Positions 55,901 through 62,600 of a stretch of 64,000 nt of DNA are shown here, piece after piece. The stretch is from assembly GCA_965279315.1 (NCBI GenBank), contig OZ257145.1, positions 1,674,001 through 1,738,000 of the forward strand, in the 5' to 3' direction. The stretch is from JAPWJZ01 sp965279315 (GTDB taxonomy: Bacteria; Pseudomonadota; Alphaproteobacteria; Micavibrionales; UBA2020). The notes under the pieces were generated by a model. That model was not told where the DNA came from and ran no database searches. It saw only the letters and a program-made list of their open reading frames with translations. The position numbers were made by a program, and so were the translations under genes. Position 1 is the stretch's first letter; each line of letters opens with the position of its first letter.

Positions 55901-57283
55901 GTGCATCGCAGCGCCGCTGAAATCGCCCGCCTGCTGCGTGCCGGGATGGTCGACCAATACGCTTTCGGTGCCGTCGGGGCTGACGAGCGTCACGATCAGG
56001 TCGCCCGCCCAGCTGTGGTTGATGTCGACATGCACCTGCACATGCTCGATGAAGATATCCTGCGTCACGTTGATCGATGTGCTGACGGTGGTATTGTCGC
56101 GGATCGCAAGGTTGGGGGACGATGTCGCAGTCGTGAACGTCGTCATGTTGGCGGAGGTCTGCTGCAGGTTCCATGATTCAGCCAGCCGCACCGCCGCAAA
56201 CGCGTCCGCCGCGCCGAAGCCGTAATCATGGCTGAAATGCAGGCCGCCGCCGTTCCAGTTGGTCGCGCCGTTATACTGCCAGCCGGAACTGGTGGGGTCG
56301 TTATGCTGCGCCGAATAGGCGAGGATCTGCTGCACGTCGCGCCAGCCGAGGTCCGGATTGGCCTCCAGCATCAGCGCGATCACGCCGCTGACAGCAGGGG
56401 CTGCGAAGGATGTGCCATCGACGGTTGCGTAGCTGCCGTTTTCGTAGCCCGCCGAACCCGTGCGGTCGGTCGTCAGGATGTTGACGCCGCCTGCGGACAC
56501 CAGCAGCGCCGCGCCGGGCGAGCTGAACGAGGCCACATGGCCGGTTGAATCTATGGCGGCAACCGTGATGACATAGGGGGAATTCTGGAAGTTGTGGTTG
56601 TTGACGTTGTCACCGACATCGCCCTCGTTGCCCGCCGCGAAAACGATGCTGGTGCCAAGGCCGCCGCGGCCCTGGTCGACCAAATTCTTCATGGCGTCGC
56701 CGACATCGCCCACCGTCACGCCGGAATATTCCTCGGCGAAATCGTCGGAATAGGGGGTGGTGTAGCCCCAGCTGTTGTTCATCACGTCGACATGCGCGGT
56801 CAGCGCATACTGGAACCCCTGCAATGTCTGCGCGTCGGTGCCGCTGCTGAACGACTGGCGGATGCCGATGCCCGTGGCATCGAAGGCGACGCCGACAACG
56901 CCCGCGCCGTTATCGTCGGCGATCATCACGCCCATCACCGCCGTGCCGTGGTCGTCATCGGAAGCGGAGGGCGCGGCATCGGAATCGTTTGACCCCACAT
57001 CGCGGTCGAGCGCGGTGTCATAGTTCGCGGCAAGGTCGGGATGCGTGTACTGGAACCCGTCATCGAAATCGGCAAGCCGTATGCCAGCGCCCGTATAATC
57101 GGGCCAGACCAGGTTCGCATGCAAACCCCAGGTGCCGGTCAGGTTCCATTGCGATCCAAGGTTGGGGTCGGTGGGCACGCCCTGCGTCATGCGTTCCACG
57201 CCGGCCGCCACCCGCGCCTTTGTTTCGGCATCGAGCGCGGCAATTTCTTCAAAAAAGTCTTTTTTGCTGTCGGTATCGGCCAA
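52922..57283 (-). CDS. RTX-repeat subtilisin-like protease (S8) with P domain
   Basis: A 1453-residue protein without a Sec signal. The S8 triad is complete: D74 (ADFDDGFQYTHPDL), H112 (DDDHGTAVMGV) and S292 (DGTSFAAPAVSG), with N219 as oxyanion residue. A proprotein convertase P domain follows (about 385-500, with HSWAGDLIVTLVSPDGTES). Then come eight modules of about 90 residues, each with RTX-type LDGGTGAD/GGxGND motifs and a VENLTLTG-like strand, and a C-terminal RTX secretion domain (about 1350-1453, FSNTTSFDKVTDFSLAQGDK). Calcium binding and type I secretion are expected. The exporter at 45.4-50.4 kb is the obvious candidate route. Confidence 0.93.
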   Translation of the reverse strand: MADTDSKKDFFEEIAALDAETKARVAAGVERMTQGVPTDPNLGSQWNLTGTWGLHANLVWPDYTGAGIRLADFDDGFQYTHPDLAANYDTALDRDVGSNDSDAAPSASDDDHGTAVMGVMIADDNGAGVVGVAFDATGIGIRQSFSSGTDAQTLQGFQYALTAHVDVMNNSWGYTTPYSDDFAEEYSGVTVGDVGDAMKNLVDQGRGGLGTSIVFAAGNEGDVGDNVNNHNFQNSPYVITVAAIDSTGHVASFSSPGAALLVSAGGVNILTTDRTGSAGYENGSYATVDGTSFAAPAVSGVIALMLEANPDLGWRDVQQILAYSAQHNDPTSSGWQYNGATNWNGGGLHFSHDYGFGAADAFAAVRLAESWNLQQTSANMTTFTTATSSPNLAIRDNTTVSTSINVTQDIFIEHVQVHVDINHSWAGDLIVTLVSPDGTESVLVDHPGTQQAGDFSGAAMHGIDFTLSSTADWGESSLGTWTLRIEDTERNDTGTLASWNMTFSGHAQQADDVYVYTNALSTFSGADLAARSAVSDTDGGSDTLNLAAVTSNSTVNLAAGTATVAGKSVTLAGIDNVYGGDGNDRLTGDGGDNILAGGRGTNTLDGGTGTDTAVYADDIGSFSFSLVSTSLVYVTHAVGYTVIDTLIDFEIFEFAGQTYTYTSLEAYVTYYGSAIRGTPGNDSMAGTPGADTFAGGTGNDMYVINDAGDYVLENPGEGTDTLLASVSYTINDNVENITLTGTAAIDATGNALNNSLTGNSAANTLDGGTGADRMAGGAGDDTYIVDNFGDVIVENTNGGTDIVYASVSRTLEVNVENLTLTGSGNLNATGNTLVNLLTGNSGSNTLDGGTGADTMAGGDGNDIYIVDTAADVIIENAGEGNDTVRAAFSYTLGAEIESLVLLGTGALNGTGNAGDNTITGTSGINTLNGGAGADTLIGGAGNDIYYIDQAGDVIIEDAGTPGGIDTAYISGSYTLSANVEKLVFAGTGGGFTGTGNALANTLTGNAGDNTLDGGAGADKLIGGLGNDTYIIDTAADSISEAANAGNDTVQATYSYTLATNLENITLLGTSAINATGNTQANILTGNAASNILNGMTGADTMAGGAGDDFYFVDNIGDVVQESAGNGNDTVRSTISFTLGAEVENLFLLGSAAANATGNDLNNSLTGNTGINTLNGGLGADTMAGLTGNDTYFVDDILDVVIENANGGTDTVQVGFTYTLGANLEKLILSGTADIDGTGNALLNTLTGNAGNNTLDGGAGADKMYGGLGDDTYIVDNKTDGVTEAAGAGHDTVRTSVAITLAANVEDMFQTGVANIKGTGNALDNAMYGNSGNSTLDGGAGSDFLDGGFGNDTLTGGTGADIFAFSNTTSFDKVTDFSLAQGDKLDISDILIGFMPGISEIGEYVSFATVKGVTTISVDADGAGSGTGMVAIGSVTGLGTMTVDDLFDAGKIIV

Positions 57284-57401
57284 TCGAAAACCCCGGAAAA
57301 AACCCGTATTTGCAGGACAGGAGGATTATTTATTAGAACACAATATAATTAACTACGCGTGAATGCTGGTTTTTCAAGGTGTTGGGCTGTGGTTACGGCA
57401 T

Positions 57402-57433
57402 AAAAAAAGCCCCGGATTTCTCCGGGGCTTTTT
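57402..57433 (-). terminator. Terminator downstream of the cyclophilin pair
   Basis: The perfect stem GCCCCGGA (57409-57416) and TCCGGGGC (57421-57428), loop TTTC, is flanked by A-runs on the left and Ts on the right. It would end minus-strand transcription from 57452 and works in either direction. Confidence 0.9.
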
Positions 57434-57451
57434 GAACTTTATCGAACCGGA

Positions 57452-58021
57452 TTATTTCTTTTCCGGCACTGCCACGCCCGGCGCCTTGTCGGCATCGGCT
57501 GCGACCTGCAGTTTCACGATGGTGTCGGGGTTCGAGGGGGGTTCGCCGCGCTGGATTTTATCGACGAATTCCATGCCCGAGGTCACTTCGCCCCAGACGG
57601 TGTACTGGCCGTTCAGGAAGCTTGCGTCCTTGAAGCAGATGAAGAACTGGCTGTCCGCGCTGTTCGGGTCGTTGGAGCGCGCAGCGCCCACGGTGCCGCG
57701 GCCGAAGGGGGCGGAGGAGAATTCAGCCTTGATCTTCTGGCCCGAGCCGCCCGTGCCGTTGCCGTCGGGGTCGCCGGTCTGCGCCATGAAGCCTTCGATC
57801 ACGCGGTGGAATTTCAGGCCGTCATAGAAGCCTGCGCGGGTCAGTTCCTTGATGCGCGCGACATGCGCGGGGGCAAGGTCGGGGCGCAGCTGGATCACCA
57901 CGCGGCCGTCTTTCAGGTCGAGGTACAGGGTGTTTTCGGGATCGGCAGGGGTATCAGCCGCCATCGCAGCCGAGGCCGAGAAGCACAGCGCAACGACGAG
58001 GGAGAGAAGAAGTTGTTTCAT
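57452..58021 (-). CDS. Periplasmic cyclophilin-type peptidyl-prolyl isomerase
   Basis: A 189-residue PpiA-like enzyme with a signal peptide (cleavage near AMA-ADTPA). Active-site and core motifs are present: LKFHRVIEGFMAQTGDPDGN, SQFFICFKDASFLNGQYTVW and the final G(E)VTSGMEFVDKI. It catalyses cis-trans isomerisation of proline peptide bonds during folding in the periplasm. It lies 26 bases after its cytoplasmic paralogue; the two share long identical blocks. Confidence 0.95.
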   Translation of the reverse strand: MKQLLLSLVVALCFSASAAMAADTPADPENTLYLDLKDGRVVIQLRPDLAPAHVARIKELTRAGFYDGLKFHRVIEGFMAQTGDPDGNGTGGSGQKIKAEFSSAPFGRGTVGAARSNDPNSADSQFFICFKDASFLNGQYTVWGEVTSGMEFVDKIQRGEPPSNPDTIVKLQVAADADKAPGVAVPEKK

Positions 58022-58047
58022 GGCTTAAGTTTCCTTTGGTGTGGTGG

Positions 58048-58506
58048 TTATGCAGCAAGGGTAAATTTCACGATGGTGTCGGGCTTGCGGGGCGGTTCGC
58101 CCTTGGCAATCTTGTCGACGAAATCCATGCCGTCGGTCACTTCGCCCCAGACGGTGTACTGGCCGTTCAGGAAGCTGGCGTCGTCGAAGCAGATGAAGAA
58201 CTGGCTGTCCGCGCTGTCGGGATCGGACGACCGTGCCGCGCCGACCGTGCCGCGCTTGAACGGCGCCTTGGAGAATTCTGCCGGGATGTTCGTGCCCGAA
58301 CCGCCATAGCCGGTGCCGTCGGGATCGCCCGTCTGCGCCATGAAGCCGTCGATGACGCGGTGGAATTTCAGGCCGTCGTAAAAGCCTTCGCCGATCAGCT
58401 CCTTCACGCGCGCGACGTGTTTCGGCGCGATATCGGGGCGCAGCTGGATGGTCACTTTGCCGTCCTTCAGTTCCAGGATAGCGGTGTTTGTCTTGTCGTC
58501 AGCCAT
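58048..58506 (-). CDS. Cytoplasmic cyclophilin-type peptidyl-prolyl isomerase
   Basis: A 152-residue PpiB-like enzyme without a signal peptide. LKFHRVIDGFMAQTGDPDGT and SQFFICFDDASFLNGQYTVW are nearly the same as in the downstream gene, so one arose from the other by duplication with gain or loss of the signal peptide. Its role is protein folding in the cytoplasm. First of the pair. Confidence 0.95.
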   Translation of the reverse strand: MADDKTNTAILELKDGKVTIQLRPDIAPKHVARVKELIGEGFYDGLKFHRVIDGFMAQTGDPDGTGYGGSGTNIPAEFSKAPFKRGTVGAARSSDPDSADSQFFICFDDASFLNGQYTVWGEVTDGMDFVDKIAKGEPPRKPDTIVKFTLAA

Positions 58507-58580
58507 TTAAGAATCTCTCCATCGCTTTATACGTTTCATCGGCGGGTATCCTGCGCTTTGGACGCCCGAATTTCAAGGGC

Positions 58581-60197
58581 TTAAAAATACTCGGGAAATT
58601 CCTTTTCCGCGGTCACTTTCAGCTCCGATACCTTCTTCAGGCCGGACAGGTCGGGCTTCATCCGCTCCGCCTCCTGCCAGCAGGTCCAGGCCAGCATGCT
58701 GTCGCCATTGCCGAACAGCGCGTCGCCAAGGTCGGCATAGGCGGTCGCCAGCCACGGGTTGGCGGTGATGGCGTTCATGTACATCTTGACGCTTTTGTTG
58801 AATTCCTTGCGGTTGAGCGGCTTGCCTTCCTTTTCGTCGATCAGGATCAGTTCATGGATGTTGCGCGCGCGGAAAAGGTCGAGCAGGTGGGTGTAGTCGG
58901 GCGCGGCCTTTTTCGCGCGGACAAGCGCCTTGTTCGACAGGTCGATATCGCCGCGCGTGGTGAAGGTCTGGGTCAGGGTCAGCATCGTGCCCTCCACGAT
59001 GTCGCCGCCGCCCGCCATAAGCACCTGCATTGTCATGTCCTCCAGGGCCTTTGTTTTGTCGCCGGGCAGCGACAGCAGCCCTTCATGCAGCGCCAGCAGC
59101 GCATGCAGCGGGTCGCCGGCCAGCAGGTAATCCTTCAGCTGCTTGGCGAAATAATCGGCATCGGGGCCGGGTTTCTGCGCGCTCGACATCGCGGCATTGA
59201 TGGTGTCGTCGAGGCTGAAATGCTCGCTGTACCCGTCGGGCACTTTCGCCGCGAAGGTCACGGGCGTTGCTATTCCCAGCTTCCATTCGGCCTTCGTGAC
59301 GCGGCCGGCATGGTCGTTGGTCGTGTATTCAAGCTTGTCGAAGGCATCGGGCGATTTGCCCATCTGCTTTTCGACATCGGGATGGATCGTGGGCCCATAG
59401 ACAAGGAAGCGCAGGTAGGTTTTCAAAAGCCCGGGCGGGATCGCCGTCTGCGATACCGTATAAGACGCCATGCGGCCCGCTTCGGTGTCGAAAGCGCCGC
59501 CCTGCGCCGCCGGCGAAAAGCGGACCAGGTGGGCGCTTTTGTTGTCGAACGCGCCGGCATACAGCGTATCCAGGTCGACGAGCGGCCCGTTGGTGTCGAG
59601 CGCGATGCCGCTCATGGTCTTGACCATCTTGCCGGTCTGCGATTGCGTCTCGAAATCGAAGCCCTTCTGCGTCGCCTGGCGGCGCGTATTGCTGCGCGCC
59701 AGCGGCAGCGTGTGCAGCGGCATCACGTTGTATATTTTCTGGCCGTGGTCGATGACCGTATAGACTTTTTTCGCGAAATCGTAAATGCGCTCGTCATTGC
59801 CGGCGCGGATGTCCAGCATGTCGGGCAGCAGGGTGATAACGTTATCGACCGTGGATTCTTCGTCTTCGTTTTTCAGGATGATCCTGTTATACGCAGCGCC
59901 CTCGGGCGAGACGGTGGTGATCTTCGTTTTCTGGTGGACGCTATAGGTCAGCTGCAGGCCGGCCTGCGCGGCGGCCGGCGCGGTTGCGGCTACAGGCTCG
60001 GTTACAGGCGCAGCCGCGGGTGCAATTTGGGGTGCCGCAGGCTTGACCGGCGCAGTAGGCGGCGGGCCCGACGGCGCGGTTAACTGGATATCAGCCGATG
60101 AAGCCGGGGGAATTGTCCCCTGTGCGGTTGCCTGCGTTGTGCCTGCAAGCAAGCTGCAGGCGGCGAAGGCGAGGGCGGCAAGGAAGGACGTTTTCAT
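58581..60197 (-). CDS. Secreted protein with TPR-like C-terminus, unknown function
   Basis: A 538-residue protein. A signal peptide (cleavage near TQATA-QG) is followed by a Pro/Ala linker (to about residue 78), a beta-rich middle domain (about 80-330, with LLPDMLDIRAGNDERIYDFA) and a helical C-terminal third. NPWLATAYADLGDALFGNGD is one clear TPR-like helix pair. I know no family. It has its own upstream region with a CtrA-type box 54 bases before the start, so it may be cell-cycle regulated. Confidence 0.65.
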   Translation of the reverse strand: MKTSFLAALAFAACSLLAGTTQATAQGTIPPASSADIQLTAPSGPPPTAPVKPAAPQIAPAAAPVTEPVAATAPAAAQAGLQLTYSVHQKTKITTVSPEGAAYNRIILKNEDEESTVDNVITLLPDMLDIRAGNDERIYDFAKKVYTVIDHGQKIYNVMPLHTLPLARSNTRRQATQKGFDFETQSQTGKMVKTMSGIALDTNGPLVDLDTLYAGAFDNKSAHLVRFSPAAQGGAFDTEAGRMASYTVSQTAIPPGLLKTYLRFLVYGPTIHPDVEKQMGKSPDAFDKLEYTTNDHAGRVTKAEWKLGIATPVTFAAKVPDGYSEHFSLDDTINAAMSSAQKPGPDADYFAKQLKDYLLAGDPLHALLALHEGLLSLPGDKTKALEDMTMQVLMAGGGDIVEGTMLTLTQTFTTRGDIDLSNKALVRAKKAAPDYTHLLDLFRARNIHELILIDEKEGKPLNRKEFNKSVKMYMNAITANPWLATAYADLGDALFGNGDSMLAWTCWQEAERMKPDLSGLKKVSELKVTAEKEFPEYF

Positions 60198-60250
60198 AGG
60201 GATCCTGACTGTCGTTCAGCGGTCATTCATCAAGTTTATCGCCGCCGCAG

Positions 60251-60265
60251 TTAACTATCTGTTAA
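60251..60265. promoter_or_regulatory. CtrA-type box between the TPR-like gene and yggT
   Basis: TTAA-CTATCTG-TTAA is an exact TTAA-N7-TTAA match in a divergent intergenic region. It lies 54 bases from the minus-strand start and about 100 bases from the plus-strand start. Confidence 0.55.
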
Positions 60266-60366
60266 ATCGGGCGGAGTCGGTAAAAGACAAGCCTGATTTT
60301 GCTAAATCCGCGCTTGCGGCGCAAGCATCAAGGGGATAATTTATAAACTGGTGAAACGGGGATATT

Positions 60367-60660
60367 ATGGACTATCTGCTTCTCGTGCTCTACTGGGCCC
60401 TGCAGGCCTATTTCTGGCTCATCATTTTCACGGTGGTGGTCAGCTGGCTGGTCGTTTTCGACGTTTTGAACACCAAGCATAAAGGCGTGCGCAAGTTCTG
60501 CGAGCTTTTGAACACCCTGACCAACCCGCTTGTTCTGCGCATCCGCAAGATCATGCCGCCGCTGGGGGGCATCGACCTCTCTCCCATGATCATCATTTTC
60601 GGGCTTTATTTCCTGATGAGCCTGATCGAACAGGCCAGCAAACATTTACAGGGCGGGTAA
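60367..60660 (+). CDS. YggT-family membrane protein
   Basis: A 97-residue protein with two membrane helices (residues about 3-32 and 70-90) around a loop with LNTLTNPLVLRIRKIMPPLG, the hallmark of YggT. The family is linked to osmotic or membrane-insertion tasks and, in some bacteria, to cell division; the role here is not known. The stop is five bases from folD, so the two are co-transcribed. Confidence 0.88.
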   Translation: MDYLLLVLYWALQAYFWLIIFTVVVSWLVVFDVLNTKHKGVRKFCELLNTLTNPLVLRIRKIMPPLGGIDLSPMIIIFGLYFLMSLIEQASKHLQGG

Positions 60661-60664
60661 AATT

Positions 60665-61570
60665 ATGGGGACAGCCAAGATGAAACACACGAACGAACCC
60701 GCTGCCCTGATCGACGGCAAGGCCATCGCCAAAAAACTCCGCGAGAGCATCAAGCGCCATGTAGAGGTGCTGGTGGAGGATCACAAAATCATGCCCGGCC
60801 TTGCGGTCGTGCTGGTGGGCGATGATCCGGCATCATCCGTGTATGTGGCGAACAAGGAAAAGGCGGCCAGGGAAGTCGGCATGCGCGGCATCGTGCACCG
60901 GATGCCGCAGAACACCTCGCAGGATGAATTGCTGAAGCTGATCCATGCCATGAACGCCGACCCGAAAATCAACGGCGTGCTAATCCAGATGCCGCTGCCC
61001 AAACAGATCGACAGCGCGACGGTGCTGAAGGCGCTCGACGCCGCAAAGGACGTGGATGGGCTGCATATCGAAAACATGGGGCGCCTGATGGCCGACATGC
61101 CGGGGCTCGTTCCCTGCACGCCGATGGGCTGCATCATCCTTTTGAAATCCATCACGCAGAATTTAAGCGGGTTGCACGCGGTCGTGGTTGGTCGCTCACA
61201 ATTGGTGGGCAAGCCTGTCGCGCAATTGCTGCTGCGCGAAAACTGCACCGTTACCACCTGCCATTCCCGTACGCCCAATATCGCGCATGTGACGCGCGAG
61301 GCTGATATTCTCATCGTCGCGACCGGCAGGCCGCATCTGGTCAAGGCCGACTGGGTAAAGCCCGGCGCGATCGTGATCGATGTGGGCATCAACCGCATGG
61401 ATGACGGCAAACTGGCGGGCGATGTCGATTTCGACGGCGTGTCCAAGGTTGCGGGCTACATCACCCCCGTACCGGGCGGCGTAGGGCCCATGACGATTGC
61501 CTGCCTGCTCGGCAACACCGTAGCCGCCGCCTGCCGCCAGAACGAATTGACAGTGCCGCATATTGGGTAA
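60665..61570 (+). CDS. folD: Bifunctional methylenetetrahydrofolate dehydrogenase/cyclohydrolase
   Basis: A 301-residue enzyme, full length. The catalytic Lys motif YVANKEKAAREVGM, the folate site LIQMPLPKQID, DVDGLH, PCTPMGC, the NADP-binding VVVGRSQLVGKPVAQLLL and the C-terminal TPVPGGVGPMTIACLL are all present. It interconverts 5,10-methylene- and 10-formyl-tetrahydrofolate in one-carbon metabolism. The ATG at 60665 or the one at 60680 (GGGGA before it) could be the start. Confidence 0.97.
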   Translation: MGTAKMKHTNEPAALIDGKAIAKKLRESIKRHVEVLVEDHKIMPGLAVVLVGDDPASSVYVANKEKAAREVGMRGIVHRMPQNTSQDELLKLIHAMNADPKINGVLIQMPLPKQIDSATVLKALDAAKDVDGLHIENMGRLMADMPGLVPCTPMGCIILLKSITQNLSGLHAVVVGRSQLVGKPVAQLLLRENCTVTTCHSRTPNIAHVTREADILIVATGRPHLVKADWVKPGAIVIDVGINRMDDGKLAGDVDFDGVSKVAGYITPVPGGVGPMTIACLLGNTVAAACRQNELTVPHIG

Positions 61571-61591
61571 TTTTTTAAAGGGATAATTTTT

Positions 61592-61936
61592 ATGAATTTC
61601 AAAAACACGCTCTATACTTTAATCGCCGCCATTTTCCTGCTCGCAACGCCCGCACAGGCGCAGAACAAGGAACAGGATATCGTCTGCGGCGGTTTCAAGC
61701 CCGCATGGACGGCCTGCACGCGCAATGATGACTGCATGACGGGCCGCGGTTATTGCCGCGAACCGCTCGCCCATGCCCGCGCCGCTGCGTCGGAAATCGC
61801 CGCCTACAACCAGTGCATGCTGCGCGTCAGCGTCTGCACCAGCGTCAACCACGACATGCCCAAAGTCCCGCCCGTCTGCGGCGCCGGCCGCTGCGTGGCG
61901 GGTACACCGCTGCCGACCGTGCCGGGGCAGAAGTAA
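61592..61936 (+). CDS. Small Cys-rich secreted protein
   Basis: A 114-residue protein with a signal peptide (cleavage near AQA-QNKEQ) and eight Cys in the mature part (VCGG, TACTR, DDCMT, RGYCRE, NQCML, SVCTS, PVCGAG, GRCVA). The even number and regular spacing suggest four disulfides and a small compact periplasmic or surface domain. No family is recognised. It has a good ribosome binding site (AAAGGGA). It follows folD by about 20 bases, so it may share its transcript. Confidence 0.65.
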   Translation: MNFKNTLYTLIAAIFLLATPAQAQNKEQDIVCGGFKPAWTACTRNDDCMTGRGYCREPLAHARAAASEIAAYNQCMLRVSVCTSVNHDMPKVPPVCGAGRCVAGTPLPTVPGQK

Positions 61937-61972
61937 TTCTAGCTGCTCATTAATTATTTTTTCGGTGATGGC

Positions 61973-62596
61973 ATGCTGAAGTTAATTTTTTCAATGTTCT
62001 TTCTCGCCCTTATTTCAATGTCGGGTATTGCGTATGCGTGCAGGGATGTAAGGGATTATGTTGTTTTTACACACGACACATCCAGCAGCAATTATTGCTA
62101 TGCAGTGTCGCTGCCTAAGGATTCTTTAAAAAATAAGAGAGGAAGAACGGACGTACATATCATAGAAGATGGCGCGGATGTCGTTGTTTATAGCTTTAAT
62201 TTTTATGCTCGCGAAATCTTTTTAAAATGCGGTGATTTTAGCGGTTTAGACAAGCGTGTGGCGCTGGCACGGCGAGCGGGCAGATTTGGGTCGCTCTCTT
62301 CGGGGGATTATAATTTACTCGAGTTTTACGTCGATGGAAAATTGGCCAAGAAATATACCGCTAAGGAAATCACGGCGCGCGGAGAAGTTAACTGGGACGG
62401 TTTTTGCGGAGACAAAATTATTTGGAAAACGCAGATAGATGGCAATAATTTGGTGGTGCAGTTTGCGCTTCACAAAGTGAATTTTGACATGATGACCGGT
62501 GAAATCATTAGTACGGAAGACAAGCCCGATGAAATCTATTCCAAAATAATGGCGGGCCCCGGTTCACAATCCGGCGCGTCGAAAAAGAAGCCTTAA
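61973..62596 (+). CDS. Secreted protein, AT-rich, unknown
   Basis: A 207-residue protein with a signal peptide (cleavage near AYA-CRD). Cys residues at the mature N-terminus and later (NYCYAV, LKCGDF, GFCGDK) may pair. The middle is beta-rich, and the last 25 residues are Lys/Ser/Pro-rich. The gene is clearly richer in A and T than folD or icd around it, much like the orphan at 3636-4613, which suggests foreign origin. It is convergent with icd, 4 bases apart. Confidence 0.6.
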   Translation: MLKLIFSMFFLALISMSGIAYACRDVRDYVVFTHDTSSSNYCYAVSLPKDSLKNKRGRTDVHIIEDGADVVVYSFNFYAREIFLKCGDFSGLDKRVALARRAGRFGSLSSGDYNLLEFYVDGKLAKKYTAKEITARGEVNWDGFCGDKIIWKTQIDGNNLVVQFALHKVNFDMMTGEIISTEDKPDEIYSKIMAGPGSQSGASKKKP

Positions 62597-62600
62597 CTCG

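Noticed and set aside
58488..60083. 531-codon plus-strand frame opposite the TPR-like secreted protein
   Set aside because: The minus-strand product has a clear signal peptide and TPR-like pair; the plus-strand frame has neither.
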